Below, in pieces: positions 8,059 through 20,114 of a DNA stretch of 64,000 nt (its first letter is position 1; the number at the start of each line of letters is the position of its first letter). The notes beneath the pieces are model-generated. The model was not told where the DNA came from, made no database searches, and saw nothing but the letters and a program-made list of their open reading frames with translations. The DNA is taken from positions 37,395 through 101,394 of the forward strand of contig NZ_JH976437.1 of the NCBI RefSeq assembly GCF_000306965.1, in the 5' to 3' direction. Made by a program: the position numbers and the translations under genes. This DNA comes from Amphibacillus jilinensis Y1. Lineage in GTDB: Bacteria; Bacillota; Bacilli; Bacillales; Amphibacillaceae.

Positions 8059-8541
8059 TTATTTGTAGACATTTCTATTATTAGCTTGATAGGGCCGTTT
8101 TGCACGGGGTGTACCTAAAATCTCAGCCATAACCACACTTTCAGCTAGTCCCTTTCTCGAAAGGTTCCTTTTAAATGCTAATGGTTTCGCTTTTGGACGT
8201 ATTGTTTTTTGCCTAGAAACTAATTTACTTTCAACTTTTTTCTGCATTTGTTTGGCCTGTTTATTAACTTGATTATTGTTCTTGTCTGACGCCACATTGA
8301 GATGCTTTCTTAGTTGTTCTAATTGGGCATTTTTTTGCGCAGCAATATTAGGTTCTTTTTTATTAGAATTGGCTGTCTCTGATTTCTGACGCGTTTGAAC
8401 AGGTCTATTTAATGTGGTTTGTTGACTACGTTTCCGTTTATTTTCATCCGTATTATTGTCGGTATTATTAAGAACATTTTTCAGAAGGCTACCACCAATA
8501 ATGAGAAGAAACGTAATCAAAGGAGCTATAAATTCATCCAT
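8059..8541 (-). CDS. Hypothetical membrane-anchored basic protein in the yqfB position
   Basis: 160 residues. One hydrophobic helix at about 5-21 (APLITFLLIIGGSLL) is followed by a long, highly charged Asn/Lys/Gln-rich and probably disordered region, ending in a conserved-looking segment with LAESVVMAEILGTPRAKRPY. It is the last gene of the nfeD-floA operon, 26 bp after floA, where B. subtilis has the small gene yqfB. I do not recognise the family; a role with FloA membrane assemblies is only suggested by position. Confidence 0.7.
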   Translation of the reverse strand: MDEFIAPLITFLLIIGGSLLKNVLNNTDNNTDENKRKRSQQTTLNRPVQTRQKSETANSNKKEPNIAAQKNAQLEQLRKHLNVASDKNNNQVNKQAKQMQKKVESKLVSRQKTIRPKAKPLAFKRNLSRKGLAESVVMAEILGTPRAKRPYQANNRNVYK

Positions 8542-8567
8542 TGTCTCACTCCCCTTAAATCAATCGA

Positions 8568-9557
8568 TTATTCTTCATCAGAATCATCTTCGGTCATTTT
8601 TCCGATTGAATCACGCATGTCAGTATCAGCATTAATGTTCTTATAGTTCATATAGTCCATCACACCCATGTGACCAGAACGTAAAGCTTCAGCAAGTGCT
8701 AATGGTACGTCAGCTTCAGCTTCAACAACTTTCGCACGCATTTCTTGGACACGCGCCACCATTTCCTGCTCTTGAGCTACCGCCATGGCTCGACGTTCCT
8801 CTGCTTTAGCCTGTGCAATATTTTTATCAGCTTCAGCTTGGTCTGTTTGTAGTATTGCACCAATATTTTTTCCGATATCTACATCAGCAATATCGATCGA
8901 TAAAATCTCAAATGCTGTTCCAGCATCTAATCCACGATTTAAAACGTTGTGTGAAATAGAATCTGGATTTTCAAGTACTTTCTTGTGCGCTGTCGAACTA
9001 CCGATCGTACTAACGACACCCTCACCAACACGAGCAATGACTGTATCTTCACCAGCACCACCGACTAATCGGTCAATATTTGCACGAACAGTAATTCGCG
9101 CTTTCGCCTTCACTTCAATACCGTCCATTGCAATACCTGCAATGAAGGGTGTTTCAATGACTTTAGGGTTAACACTCATTTGAACCGCTTGAAGCACATC
9201 ACGACCAGCTAAATCAATAGCAGCGGCACGCTCAAAGCTTAATTCAATGTTTGCGCGCTGTGCAGCAATTAAAGCATTGACAACGCGATCAACGTTACCA
9301 CCAGCCAAATAGTGACTCTCTAGCTGGTTAATAGTGACTTCCACCCCAGCTTTGTGTGCTTTAATTAATGGATTAATGACTCTTTGCGGGACAACACGTC
9401 TTAATCTCATCCCAACTAAAGTAAAGATACTTACCTTAACCCCCGCTGCTAGCGCACTAATCCAAAGCGCTACCGGAATAAAGGTTAGTAAAATAATAAG
9501 GGCAACGATGATTACCCCAATAATAATAATCGGCATAAAATCTGCAGCTGTTTCCAT
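8568..9557 (-). CDS. floA: Flotillin-like protein FloA (YqfA)
   Basis: 329 residues, the standard FloA length. The N-terminal hairpin membrane region (about 1-50) is rich in Ile and Val. The PHB/SPFH-like domain follows, with an Ala/Glu-rich helical region ([18 protein letters not shown]) near 240-290. FloA organises membrane microdomains and affects fluidity. Its ATG overlaps the yqeZ stop (TAATG), so the two are co-translated, which fits the known NfeD-flotillin pairing. Confidence 0.95.
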   Translation of the reverse strand: METAADFMPIIIIGVIIVALIILLTFIPVALWISALAAGVKVSIFTLVGMRLRRVVPQRVINPLIKAHKAGVEVTINQLESHYLAGGNVDRVVNALIAAQRANIELSFERAAAIDLAGRDVLQAVQMSVNPKVIETPFIAGIAMDGIEVKAKARITVRANIDRLVGGAGEDTVIARVGEGVVSTIGSSTAHKKVLENPDSISHNVLNRGLDAGTAFEILSIDIADVDIGKNIGAILQTDQAEADKNIAQAKAEERRAMAVAQEQEMVARVQEMRAKVVEAEADVPLALAEALRSGHMGVMDYMNYKNINADTDMRDSIGKMTEDDSDEE

Positions 9558-10906
9558 TATTCTTCCTCCTCTTTCGTGTTTTCTCTAACGACAATCCGTG
9601 ATCCTGCCACTTTCACAATCTTAATCAACTGATCCTGTGCTATAAATCCACCTTCTGTTATAACATCAATTCTTTCAGTATCAAAGACAGCAGTACCCGC
9701 AGGTCTAAGTGGTGTAACAGTGACACCTACTTTACCAAGTAAATCATCTCGATTCACATTCGATACATAGCCTCGTTCGGGTGTTTCAGCATCATTTAAA
9801 ATAATATATTTAAATAATCCTTTTTCCAAACCAATTCGTTTATACAAAAAGATAGCTACTGCAATGGTAACAATAAGGGCAATCAATATACTTATGCTCA
9901 TCTGCCTAATATCAGTGGCTGCCATAAACAAAGATGTAAACACACTGATTCCACCTATACTCCCAAGTATCCCTCCAGGCACAAAAAATTCAGCAATAAT
10001 AAGGGCAATACCTACCACGAGTAATAATAACACCTCGTAACCAGCAAAGCCTGCTACCGCATGTCCATAGAAGAATAAAACCAGCGATATAATCCCTAAT
10101 GAACCTGGTACACCAAATCCCGGCGAATACAGCTCAACAATTAGTCCTAAACCTGCAACTGATAATAATATCGATATGACTGTAGAACTGGTTAAAAATC
10201 TTGCGAACTCTTCTGCAATGGTTGGCTCTAATTCAATGACTTCGGATTCAGCTAAACCCAATTCATTCAATAATTCAATTCGGTGATTAACCGTACCTTC
10301 AGAGTAACCGACTTCTATCGCCGATGTTGGCCCTAATGTTAAATATCGTCCAGCTGGCGCATTATATTCTGGTAAGTCAATATCGGGATCAGCCATTGCT
10401 TCCGCATAAAACCGATCTCTTCCTTTAGATTCAGCTGCACTTCCCATTGCTTCTAACCAATAAGATTGTGCTTTTTCGTCAGCTGCATTACCATCCCCTG
10501 TTATAATACCGCTTGCTCCCATCGTTGCTTGTGGATTCATATAAATATAATCTGCAAAAAGAGCTATATAAGAGCCTGCGGATAAAGCTTGACTTCTTAT
10601 GTATGCAGTAATAGGTATATCAATGTTTTGAAGTATCTCACCAATATTATTAGCAGCATCGACTTGACCACCTGGTGTATTAATTTCAAATATAATGTGA
10701 TCAACATTTTGCTCAATAGCTTCATTGGTTGTTCGTCTTAAAAAAGCTTCAAGACCACGTTCAACCTCTTTTTCGATCGGAATGACATAAACAAGTTTTC
10801 CCTCTCCGCTTTCACTCGCTTCTACATTATCGGTTTTTACTAAACTAAAAACCCCAATACTAACTAGCATCATGCTTAAAAAAAGATAAATCAGGCGTCT
10901 ATACAT
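9557..10906 (-). CDS. yqeZ: NfeD-family membrane protein YqeZ (long form, NfeD1b)
   Basis: 449 residues. A signal peptide or anchor (about 7-24) is followed by a ClpP/S49-like domain with the Ser-containing [10 protein letters not shown] and MGASGII motifs, then four or five transmembrane helices (about 230-355) and a C-terminal OB-fold segment. This is the long NfeD type that partners with flotillins. The start ATG has AAGGAGGTGG upstream. In B. subtilis this operon is under sigma-W; I could not find a convincing TGAAAC/CGTA pair here. Confidence 0.9.
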   Translation of the reverse strand: MYRRLIYLFLSMMLVSIGVFSLVKTDNVEASESGEGKLVYVIPIEKEVERGLEAFLRRTTNEAIEQNVDHIIFEINTPGGQVDAANNIGEILQNIDIPITAYIRSQALSAGSYIALFADYIYMNPQATMGASGIITGDGNAADEKAQSYWLEAMGSAAESKGRDRFYAEAMADPDIDLPEYNAPAGRYLTLGPTSAIEVGYSEGTVNHRIELLNELGLAESEVIELEPTIAEEFARFLTSSTVISILLSVAGLGLIVELYSPGFGVPGSLGIISLVLFFYGHAVAGFAGYEVLLLLVVGIALIIAEFFVPGGILGSIGGISVFTSLFMAATDIRQMSISILIALIVTIAVAIFLYKRIGLEKGLFKYIILNDAETPERGYVSNVNRDDLLGKVGVTVTPLRPAGTAVFDTERIDVITEGGFIAQDQLIKIVKVAGSRIVVRENTKEEEE

Positions 10907-10991
10907 TACACCACCTCCTTCCCACTTATTATACGGAAAGCGTTAAGTTAATTTTATTCATTTCTCTTATATTATATCATGAGTATGGCAA

Positions 10992-11028
10992 AAAATCCCC
11001 TATCATCAGCGAATGGATAGGGGATTTT
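10992..11028. terminator. Intrinsic terminator after yqeY
   Basis: AAAATCCCCTATC and GATAGGGGATTTT form a 13-bp perfect stem with an 11-nt loop. On the minus strand it is followed by TTTGCC. It separates rpsU-yqeY from the yqeZ operon. Confidence 0.85.
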
Positions 11029-11051
11029 CTTTTATTGAGCTTTGAATCGTA

Positions 11052-11498
11052 TTATGACAAATGTTTTTGAACCAGTTTATTTACTTCTGTTCCATCAGCT
11101 TTGCCTTTTACTTTCGGCATAAGCGCACCCATCACTTTTCCCATCTCTTTTTTTGAAGTGGCACCCACTTCATCAATTGTTTGAATAACAATCTTCTCAA
11201 GCTCTTCAGATGATAGCTGTTCTGGCATATACACTTGTAAAATAACTATTTCATCATTAAGATTACTTACAAGATCATCGCGTCCAGCTTCTTTAAACTC
11301 ATGGAGGGAATCCTTTCTTTGTTTTAGCTCGCGAGCTAAAACTGTCAATTCTTCTTCTTCTGACAACTCGTCTTTACCAAGTTTAATTGCTTCGTTTTGA
11401 AGTGAAGCCTTAACCATACGTATGACGCTTAACTTTTGCTTTTCTTTATTACGCATGGCTTGTTTCATGTCTTGGTTCAGACGTTCTAATAATGACAT
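11052..11498 (-). CDS. yqeY: GatB/YqeY domain protein
   Basis: 148 residues, full length for YqeY. An N-terminal helical part with [12 protein letters not shown] and a C-terminal part with [20 protein letters not shown] match the family, which resembles the tail domain of the GatB tRNA amidotransferase subunit. The role is unproven and probably tRNA-related. It follows rpsU by about 50 bp, as in B. subtilis, and is probably on the same transcript. Confidence 0.93.
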   Translation of the reverse strand: MSLLERLNQDMKQAMRNKEKQKLSVIRMVKASLQNEAIKLGKDELSEEEELTVLARELKQRKDSLHEFKEAGRDDLVSNLNDEIVILQVYMPEQLSSEELEKIVIQTIDEVGATSKKEMGKVMGALMPKVKGKADGTEVNKLVQKHLS

Positions 11499-11516
11499 TT
11501 GCTTCTACACCCTCTT

Positions 11517-11540
11517 TATAAGAAATAGCTATTTCTTATA
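11517..11540. repeat. 24-bp perfect palindrome between rpsU and yqeY
   Basis: TATAAGAAATAG followed directly by CTATTTCTTATA with no spacer. It could be an mRNA processing or attenuation stem in the rpsU-yqeY transcript, or a protein site. It lacks a T-tract. Confidence 0.6.
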
Positions 11541-11545
11541 CTAAA

Positions 11546-11719
11546 TTACTTGCGTTTTCTAGCCGCCTCAGACTTCTTCTTACGACGAACACTAGGTTTT
11601 TCATAAAATTCACGCTTACGATATTCAGACAATGTACCTGATTTTGATACACTGCGTTTAAAGCGACGAAGAGCATCCTCAAGAGACTCGTTTTTACGAA
11701 CGCGAGTTGAATTTGACAT
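11546..11719 (-). CDS. rpsU: 30S ribosomal protein bS21
   Basis: 57 residues, Lys/Arg-rich, beginning [19 protein letters not shown] and ending SEAARKRK, the typical S21 sequence. It joins the 30S platform near the 3' end of 16S rRNA. The start ATG at 11719 is preceded by GGAGGGAGGG. A consensus promoter lies about 70 bp upstream. Larger frames over this stretch are shadows. Confidence 0.97.
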   Translation of the reverse strand: MSNSTRVRKNESLEDALRRFKRSVSKSGTLSEYRKREFYEKPSVRRKKKSEAARKRK

Positions 11720-11791
11720 GCTAATTTCCCTCCCTCCGAAGCATCAACAGATTGATTAGACATATGTATCCGCTACATTTGCCTCTATGAC

Positions 11792-11820
11792 ATTATAATA
11801 TAATGGGTTTTTTAGGTCAA
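11792..11820 (-). promoter_or_regulatory. Sigma-A promoter of rpsU
   Basis: On the minus strand: -35 TTGACC, 17-bp spacer, -10 TATAAT (perfect). The leader to the rpsU start is about 65 nt. Confidence 0.8.
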
Positions 11821-11876
11821 CTTTTGTTTTATCTCTATCAAAAAATAATAAGAATTTAAGTGAGCATATAAAAGAA

Positions 11877-13226
11877 TTATAGACTAGATGTTGTCAAATT
11901 GGGATGGTCCAAAACTGTTACGAGCTCCCCAGTATTAATAGGATAACCCGACTCTTTTAATTTCACTTTGACAACTTGACCAATTAAATCCGCAGATCCT
12001 TGAAATTGAACCTTCAAATAATTATCAGAATAACCAATCAATGTTTGCTGATTTTGATCATTTCGTTCAATCTCTTCAGGTATGATTTCTAGAACCGCAC
12101 CCTCAAATCGAGAAGCATAGACTTTAGCTTGCTGTTCTGACAAAGCAATTAGACGGTGAACACGATCATTTTTGACCTGATCATCTACTTGATTATCCAT
12201 CCTTGCTGCCGGTGTACCTGTTCGTTTAGAGAAAGGAAATACATGGAGCTCTGAAAACCCAATATCTTGTATAAATTGGTATGTTTCTTGAAATTCTTGA
12301 TCTGTTTCACCCGGAAAACCTACGATCACATCAGACGTAACTGCTAAACCTGGTAAGGCTTGTTTTAACCGCTCTACCTGTTGTTTATAAAATGCAGTAG
12401 TATATTTTCTTCTCATTCTCTCTAATACCGTGTCAGATCCAGCTTGTAAAGGAACATGCAAATGTCGCACAATTTTATCTGATTGATCAATGACTTGCAT
12501 GACTTTTTCTGTGATTTGACTAGCTTCAATAGACGAGATGCGGATTCTTTTCAGTCCTTTAACCTTCGTTTCAAGATCAATGAGCAAGTCGGCAAAATCA
12601 TACCCTTTAATATCTTCACCATAACCAGCTGTATGTATGCCGGTTAATACGATCTCTTTATAACCTGCTTCAACAAGTTGTTGAGCTTGTTTTAATACAT
12701 GCTCAGGCTGTCTAGAACGTAATAAGCCCCGAGACCAAGGGATAATACAAAAAGTACAAAAATTATTGCATCCTTCCTGGATCTTCAGTGAAGCTCGTGT
12801 ACGATCCGTAAAAACAGGAACATCCATTTCTTCAAAGACTCGATTTTTCATAATATTAGAAACACCATTAATAGGCTTGCGTGTTATCTGATGTTCTTCA
12901 ATATAAGGAATCATCTTGTCACGCTCTTGTGTACCTACAACAACATCAACGCCTGGTATCTCCATAATTTCACCTGGTGATATTTGTGCATAGCACCCTG
13001 TCACACAAACAACCGCCTCAGGGTTCTTTCTAATGGCTCTTCTAATCACTTGACGACTCTTTTTATCACCTGTGTTTGTTACCGTACAGGTATTAATTAC
13101 ATAAATATCTGCTTCCCGACCAAAATCGACTCGCTGATAACCTTGTTCTTTGAATTTCTGCCAAATTCCTTCTGTTTCGTAATGATTTACTTTACAGCCT
13201 AATGTATGAAAAGCAACTGTTGTCAC
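11877..13226 (-). CDS. mtaB: tRNA (N6-threonylcarbamoyladenosine37) methylthiotransferase MtaB
   Basis: 449 residues from GTG at 13226, chosen because GGAG (13235-13238) sits 8 nt upstream and the family begins TTVAFHTLGCKVN; a GTG at 13235 would overlap that site. Domains: N-terminal UPF0004 with Cys in LGCKVN, NTCTVTN and VTGCYA; radical SAM domain with the CNNFCTFC cluster ligand motif near 155; C-terminal TRAM domain. It converts t6A37 to ms2t6A37 in ANN-decoding tRNAs. It follows rsmE with no gap, as in B. subtilis yqeU-yqeV. Confidence 0.93.
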   Translation of the reverse strand: MTTVAFHTLGCKVNHYETEGIWQKFKEQGYQRVDFGREADIYVINTCTVTNTGDKKSRQVIRRAIRKNPEAVVCVTGCYAQISPGEIMEIPGVDVVVGTQERDKMIPYIEEHQITRKPINGVSNIMKNRVFEEMDVPVFTDRTRASLKIQEGCNNFCTFCIIPWSRGLLRSRQPEHVLKQAQQLVEAGYKEIVLTGIHTAGYGEDIKGYDFADLLIDLETKVKGLKRIRISSIEASQITEKVMQVIDQSDKIVRHLHVPLQAGSDTVLERMRRKYTTAFYKQQVERLKQALPGLAVTSDVIVGFPGETDQEFQETYQFIQDIGFSELHVFPFSKRTGTPAARMDNQVDDQVKNDRVHRLIALSEQQAKVYASRFEGAVLEIIPEEIERNDQNQQTLIGYSDNYLKVQFQGSADLIGQVVKVKLKESGYPINTGELVTVLDHPNLTTSSL

Positions 13227-13231
13227 ATGTT

Positions 13232-13981
13232 TCACTCCGTTTCTTCGAAGTAGTATGATAAAGCAGACAGCATATATAATGATGCTGTTTCTGTCCTTAA
13301 TATTCTAGGACCAAATCTAACCGGTTCAAAACCATTTTGATAAAATGTATCTATTTCATGTTCAGTTAATCCGCCTTCAGGTCCGATAATTACTATGACT
13401 GACTGACCAGGGAGAATCTGTTTGAAAAACGCATTAAGTTTTTGAGTGATTTGTTGACGGGCTGTTTCTTCATAAGCAACGAATTTATGATCATAGTGCT
13501 GACTTAATTGAATTAATGATTTTAGGTCATGAAGCTCTTTAACTTTAGGCAATTGATTGCGGTGTGCTTGTTCTGATGCTTCTTTTACAATTTTCATTAA
13601 GCGTTGCTGCTTTTTTTCGCGCTTTTTAATATCCCATTTTACAATAGAACGAGATGCTTGAAAAGGAATGATGGCATGTACGCCTAATTCTGTCGCCTTT
13701 TGTGCAATCCAATCTAATTTATCACCTTTAGGTAACCCTTGAACTAATGTAACTTTTATAGGGAGTTCAACCTCTTGTTCAAGCCATTCTAAAATACTAA
13801 GCTTGATCACATCAGTGATTTCTATTATTTCACAAAGTGCCACTCTACCATCTGAGCGATTACAAATGACCTGATCATTTATCGTCATCCGCATAACATT
13901 AACGATATGATGGGCATCATCACCTGATATAATAATTTGATCATTCTTCCAATTTTGACCTTCTATAAAATAGCGCTGCAC
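13232..13981 (-). CDS. rsmE: 16S rRNA (uracil1498-N3) methyltransferase RsmE
   Basis: 249 residues, family length. An N-terminal PUA-like part is followed by a SPOUT domain with GLPKGDKLDWIAQKATELG and the knot motif IIGPEGGLTEHE, then RFGPRILRTETA. It methylates U1498 of 16S rRNA using SAM. The start is GTG at 13981, 15 bp after prmA. It lies between prmA and mtaB. Confidence 0.95.
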   Translation of the reverse strand: MQRYFIEGQNWKNDQIIISGDDAHHIVNVMRMTINDQVICNRSDGRVALCEIIEITDVIKLSILEWLEQEVELPIKVTLVQGLPKGDKLDWIAQKATELGVHAIIPFQASRSIVKWDIKKREKKQQRLMKIVKEASEQAHRNQLPKVKELHDLKSLIQLSQHYDHKFVAYEETARQQITQKLNAFFKQILPGQSVIVIIGPEGGLTEHEIDTFYQNGFEPVRFGPRILRTETASLYMLSALSYYFEETE

Positions 13982-13996
13982 AGTTAAACACCTCTA

Positions 13997-14947
13997 TTAC
14001 TCCGGTTTTCTTGCAATAATCGACACCCAGTCCTCCATTTGATTGACTTCGATAATGTTAAAACCCGATTCTTCTAAAGCTTGTTTTACGGTTTGTTTTT
14101 TTGCTTGAATAATACCAGATGTAATAAAGATTCCGCCTGGTTTTAATATGTCAAAAGCATCTCGTTCAAAACGCAAAATAACTTCTGCTAATATATTTGC
14201 AACAATCAAGTCTGGTTGGTATGTCACATGGTCAAGTAAGTTATTTTGTTTAATCTCCACTTTTGCATCGACCTTATTTAATTTGGTATTAATATTTGCC
14301 GTTTTTACTGCAACATCATCAAGATCATAGGCATAAATTTTATGGGCGCCCAATAATGCCGCTGCAATGCTTAAAACACCTGAACCTGTCCCTACATCAA
14401 CTACTGTGTCATCTCGTTGTAAAAAATTCTCTATTGCTTGTACACTTAATACAGTGGTAGGGTGTGTTCCAGTTCCAAATGCCATACCCGGATCAAGCTC
14501 AATAATAACCTCATCAGTCGAGACCGGTTGATACTCTTCCCATGTGGGTGTAATCGTAATTTTATTTGAAATTTTCACAGGTTTATAATACTTTTTCCAA
14601 GCTGTAGCCCATTGCTCTTCATTAACTTCACTAATCGTCATTCGGTTTTGCCCAATGTCGATATTGTAAACAAGCAATTGATTAATTGCTTGTTTAATTT
14701 GTTCGACCGTTTCACCTAAAAAACTATTCACTGCCAGATAAGCCTTTAAGACAACACCTTCATCAGGAAAATCTTCTGGATCTAATTCATATACTTCTCC
14801 ATATGGTGCTGGACGATCTTTCGCAAAGTCTTCTGCATCTTCAATAACGACACCGCTAGCTCCCGCTTCGTGAAGGATATTAGAGATGGGTTCAATTGCC
14901 TCATTTGTCGTATGAATACAAAGTTCAGACCACTTCAAGTCAATCAC
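13997..14947 (-). CDS. prmA: Ribosomal protein L11 methyltransferase
   Basis: 316 residues. An N-terminal L11-recognition domain (about 1-95) precedes a class I methyltransferase fold with DPGMAFGTGTHPTT and the SAM-binding DVGTGSGVLSIAAA motif near 180. VANILAEVIL follows. PrmA trimethylates ribosomal protein L11. The start is GTG at 14947. It is the next gene after dnaJ, the usual Bacillaceae arrangement. Confidence 0.95.
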   Translation of the reverse strand: MIDLKWSELCIHTTNEAIEPISNILHEAGASGVVIEDAEDFAKDRPAPYGEVYELDPEDFPDEGVVLKAYLAVNSFLGETVEQIKQAINQLLVYNIDIGQNRMTISEVNEEQWATAWKKYYKPVKISNKITITPTWEEYQPVSTDEVIIELDPGMAFGTGTHPTTVLSVQAIENFLQRDDTVVDVGTGSGVLSIAAALLGAHKIYAYDLDDVAVKTANINTKLNKVDAKVEIKQNNLLDHVTYQPDLIVANILAEVILRFERDAFDILKPGGIFITSGIIQAKKQTVKQALEESGFNIIEVNQMEDWVSIIARKPE

Positions 14948-14971
14948 TCTTTTCTTAATAATTAAATTCGA

Positions 14972-16096
14972 TTACTCACCTTTAAATGCGCGCTTCACTC
15001 GGCTAAAAAAAGAATCTTCATTTTCATCAGCTGGCTCATTTCCACTTATTTCATTAAATTCTCGTAATAGTTCTTTTTGCTTTGTCGTTAATTTGGTTGG
15101 TGTAATCACTCGCATCTTAACATGTTGATCGCCATTACCATATCCTCGAACATTCGGTGCTCCTTTTCCTTTTAGTCTAAAGGTTTTGCCCGTTTGTGTG
15201 CCAGCAGGAATCTTTAACTTAACTTTGCCATGTACCGTAGGGATTTCAATTTCATCACCCAATGCCGCTTGCGTGTATGTTAACGGCATTTCACAGAAGA
15301 TGTGATCGCCATCACGTTGATAGAATTCATGTGTTTTCACTTGGACAACAACATAAAGGTCACCAGCAGGTCCACCATTAACACCAGGTTCGCCTTGACC
15401 AGCCACACGGATTTGTTGACCATCATCAATACCTGCAGGTATGCTGATATGAATTTTCTTTCTCTTTTTCACTGTACCATTACCATTACACGTCGTACAC
15501 TTTTCCTTAATTTCCTTACCAGTCCCATTACAATGGTGACAAACACGTTTATTTACAACACGGCCAAAAGGTGTATTCTGCTCGACATGCATTTGTCCAG
15601 AACCCTTACAGTGTTTACAAGTTTCAGGACTGGTTCCAGGTTTTGCACCAGACCCATTACATGTCGTACAAGTTTCCTCCTTTGGTATATGAATATCTGT
15701 TTCTTTACCAAAGATCGCTTCTTCAAACTCGAGAACCATTGTATATTGCAAATCATTTCCTTGTTTTGGTGCATTGGGATCACGTCGCCCTCCACCGCCA
15801 AAGAACATATCAAATATGTCACCGAAACCGCCGAAGTCATCAGTGCCAAATCCACCTCCGCCAAATCCTTGACCCTGTGGACCAGCATGACCAAACTGAT
15901 CGTATTGGGCACGTTTCTGATCATTATTCAAAACTTCATAAGCTTCTTTTGCCTCTTTAAATTTATCAGGTGCATCTGTTTCTTTATTAACATCTGGATG
16001 GTATTTACGCGCTAGTTTTCGATATGCTTTTTTTATCTCATCTTTAGAAGCATTTTTATCAATACCTAGCACGTCATAATAATCCCTCTTACTCAT
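14972..16096 (-). CDS. dnaJ: Chaperone DnaJ (Hsp40)
   Basis: 374 residues. J domain (1-70) with the HPD motif in KYHPDVN; Gly/Phe-rich linker (about 74-105); zinc domain with four CxxCxGxG repeats ([32 protein letters not shown]); C-terminal substrate-binding domains. It stimulates DnaK ATPase and delivers clients. A hairpin between dnaK and dnaJ may lower read-through from the hrcA promoter. Confidence 0.97.
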   Translation of the reverse strand: MSKRDYYDVLGIDKNASKDEIKKAYRKLARKYHPDVNKETDAPDKFKEAKEAYEVLNNDQKRAQYDQFGHAGPQGQGFGGGGFGTDDFGGFGDIFDMFFGGGGRRDPNAPKQGNDLQYTMVLEFEEAIFGKETDIHIPKEETCTTCNGSGAKPGTSPETCKHCKGSGQMHVEQNTPFGRVVNKRVCHHCNGTGKEIKEKCTTCNGNGTVKKRKKIHISIPAGIDDGQQIRVAGQGEPGVNGGPAGDLYVVVQVKTHEFYQRDGDHIFCEMPLTYTQAALGDEIEIPTVHGKVKLKIPAGTQTGKTFRLKGKGAPNVRGYGNGDQHVKMRVITPTKLTTKQKELLREFNEISGNEPADENEDSFFSRVKRAFKGE

Positions 16097-16244
16097 GAAA
16101 AATCACCGCTCCCGTCTCGTTTACTGCATAAATTTAATCATAACATTCTTTATACTAGCTAAACAACTATATTAAATAATCAGATACCATTAAAAATCAA
16201 CAACTCATTCTGACTTTTTAAAATCACGCGAATGAAAACAGGAC

Positions 16245-16281
16245 AAAAGTCAAAGCCAAGTATAACCTGACTTTGACTTTT
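16245..16281 (-). terminator. Hairpin between dnaK and dnaJ
   Basis: AAAAGTCAAAG and CTTTGACTTTT pair over 11 bp with a 15-nt loop. On the minus strand the stem ends in TTTT, then GTCCTG. It is a partial terminator or processing stem just after the dnaK stop. Confidence 0.6.
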
Positions 16282-16297
16282 ACGCATGTTATGTTAA

Positions 16298-18136
<1,839 letters not shown>

Positions 18137-18166
18137 TTATATTTCCTCCTTTAATTGCGTATGTAG

Positions 18167-18730
18167 TTATTGATTTACTTTTACCATTGCTGGACGAATA
18201 ACTCGATCCTTTAAACGATACCCCTTTTGTAATTCTTCTACAACAGTGTTCGAATCGTATTGATCGTCTTCCACCTGCATAACTGCTTGATGAATGTTAG
18301 GGTCAAACGTCTCACCAACGGTTTCAATGATTTCCACACCTTCTTTTTCAAGTGCAGTGCTTAACTGACGATAAATCATTTCCATTCCTTCAAAAAACGG
18401 TTGCACAGCGTGATCTTCAGGTTTATTGTCAAGCGCTCGTTCAAAATTGTCTACAATGGGTAACAATTCTGTCACAAGTGATTGAGACTTATACTTTAAA
18501 TCTGCTGCTTTTTCACGTTGCGTCCTTTTCCTGAAATTGTCATACTCAGCTTGTAGACGAATAAGTTTATTATATAATTCATCTTTTTCTTGCTTTATCT
18601 GTTCAATTTCTTCAAATGATGCGTCAGTGGCTTTTTCTTCAGTGTCATCCATTAATTCTTGTTCAACCTCTTCAACTTCCTCAATCTCTTCATTTTCAAA
18701 TGTTTCTTCTTTTTTAATATTCTCCTCCAT
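18167..18730 (-). CDS. grpE: Nucleotide exchange factor GrpE
   Basis: 187 residues from ATG at 18730, which has a near-perfect GGAGGTGA upstream; the longer open frame upstream has no such site. An acidic N-terminus is followed by a long coiled coil (about 40-90, [20 protein letters not shown]) and a C-terminal beta domain with [16 protein letters not shown]. It releases ADP from DnaK. The 312 bp to hrcA are unusually long for this operon and hold repeat R1 copy c. Confidence 0.96.
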   Translation of the reverse strand: MEENIKKEETFENEEIEEVEEVEQELMDDTEEKATDASFEEIEQIKQEKDELYNKLIRLQAEYDNFRKRTQREKAADLKYKSQSLVTELLPIVDNFERALDNKPEDHAVQPFFEGMEMIYRQLSTALEKEGVEIIETVGETFDPNIHQAVMQVEDDQYDSNTVVEELQKGYRLKDRVIRPAMVKVNQ

Positions 18731-18900
18731 GAGGTCACCTCCTAAATAGCACATCATATTCAAGTATAAGCAATGCTTCAGCGTTACTAAAGCTTCTAGC
18801 ATCACCTTTCCTCTTTTTTGAAAAACTAAGGGCTCCATTCCAGCTATGAAAAACTAGATGTATTGATCACACAAATAACAGAGGGAGACCTAACCCCTCT

Positions 18901-19012
18901 ATAAAAAGAATCTTCAATCAGAATATTATCGTCTGTTATCTCCCACTTAAATAGATCAGTCCTACTCTCTATTTTATGGTGGTTGTTTTACGGACGGCTA
19001 TCTGTGATAAAA
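18901..19012. repeat. Dispersed repeat R1, copy c
   Basis: It begins ATAAAAAGAATCTTCAATCA, lacks the central hairpin, and keeps the second half: TATCTCCCACTTAAATAGA facing TCTATTTTATGGTGG, then TTTTACGGACGGCTATCTGT. CGTCTGT upstream can pair with ACGGACG with one G-U pair. It lies between hrcA and grpE. A short AGAGGG/CCCTCT hairpin precedes it at about 18880-18900. Confidence 0.75.
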
Positions 19013-19042
19013 GAGTGCTTTACTTTATTTAGGTCAAGCATT

Positions 19043-20062
19043 TTACCAATCGTGAAACGTATGACTCATCTGATTGGATAGCAAATTCAACAATGAGACA
19101 ACACGCGAATATTCCATCCGCTTCGGACCTAGTAATGCAATCGTTCCAACTTGCTTTCCAGCTAGAGAGTACGTAGCCGTTATTAAACTACAATCACGCA
19201 TGGCGTTCACTTTATTTTCATGGCCAATTGAGATATGAATCCCCTCATTCGTTGATCGCAAAACATTTGCCATTAGCTCTTCTTTCTCCATTATTGAATA
19301 TAATGCATGAACTTTTGTAACATCATTAAATTCAGGTTGCAGTAACATATTAGTGATACCACCAATATAAACCTGATTAGGTTGTTGATCAAAAAGCGCA
19401 CTTTTCAAGTAATGAAAAGCAGACTCTATATCATCAACATAATGATTAAGTATCGATGTTAATTCATGCTGTAATCGATGATGAAGTTCAACAATAGGAA
19501 CGCCAACCAGTCGTTCATTTAGAATATTGACTAGTTTTTCTAAATCTGATGCCTTAATCTCTGTTGGAATTGTAAATGATCGATGTTCAACATGGCCGGT
19601 ATTCGTGACTAGAATCGCTACAGCAGTCGTTGCTGATAAGTGTACAATTTGAAGTTGTTTTAATGTTGTCTCGTATACCTGCGGCCCTAATATGATCGAT
19701 GTATAATTCGTCAAATCTGATAGGACATTAACTGATTTTTGCACCACTTGTTCAAATTCAACTAAATCTTGCTCAAATACACTTGAAATTAGTTGCTGAT
19801 CATTCTTTGATAAATGAAAGGGAAGCAACAAGTGATCGACATAAAATCGATAGCCTTTCTCAGAAGGAACACGTCCAGAAGAAGAGTGCGTTTTTTCAAT
19901 ATACCCCATTTCTTCTAAATCTGCCATCTCATTCCGAATGGTGGCTGGACTGAATATTATTTCATCCTTCTTTGATATGGCACGTGAACCTATGGGTTGT
20001 GCTGTTTGAATGAACTCATCAATTATAACTTGTAATATCAACAGTTGTCTATTTGATAACAT
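19043..20062 (-). CDS. hrcA: Heat-inducible transcription repressor HrcA
   Basis: 339 residues. An N-terminal winged helix (about 1-75, with SPATIRNEMADLEEMGYIEK) binds DNA; a GAF-like domain follows. HrcA represses chaperone operons through CIRCE, with GroEL-assisted folding as the sensor. The start ATG has GAGGTGAT upstream, and the perfect CIRCE copy sits 15 bp upstream of the start, so the gene is autoregulated. Confidence 0.97.
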   Translation of the reverse strand: MLSNRQLLILQVIIDEFIQTAQPIGSRAISKKDEIIFSPATIRNEMADLEEMGYIEKTHSSSGRVPSEKGYRFYVDHLLLPFHLSKNDQQLISSVFEQDLVEFEQVVQKSVNVLSDLTNYTSIILGPQVYETTLKQLQIVHLSATTAVAILVTNTGHVEHRSFTIPTEIKASDLEKLVNILNERLVGVPIVELHHRLQHELTSILNHYVDDIESAFHYLKSALFDQQPNQVYIGGITNMLLQPEFNDVTKVHALYSIMEKEELMANVLRSTNEGIHISIGHENKVNAMRDCSLITATYSLAGKQVGTIALLGPKRMEYSRVVSLLNLLSNQMSHTFHDW

Positions 20063-20077
20063 CGATGATCACCTCTG

Positions 20078-20104
20078 TTAGCACTCTTTACTTTCGAGTG
20101 CTAA
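20078..20104. promoter_or_regulatory. CIRCE operator
   Basis: TTAGCACTC, 9-bp spacer, GAGTGCTAA: an exact match to the CIRCE consensus. It lies between the hrcA promoter and start codon, so it controls hrcA-grpE-dnaK-dnaJ. Confidence 0.98.
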
Positions 20105-20114
20105 TACTAATAAT

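Noticed and set aside
10907..10990. Sigma-W promoter for yqeZ
   Set aside because: A CGTA -10-like site exists but no TGAAAC at proper spacing.
11536..11763. 75-aa minus-strand frame
   Set aside because: Out-of-frame shadow of rpsU, which reads as a full S21 protein in another frame.
15302..16015. 237-aa plus-strand frame antisense to dnaJ
   Set aside because: dnaJ is unambiguous; the frame is a by-product of codon use.
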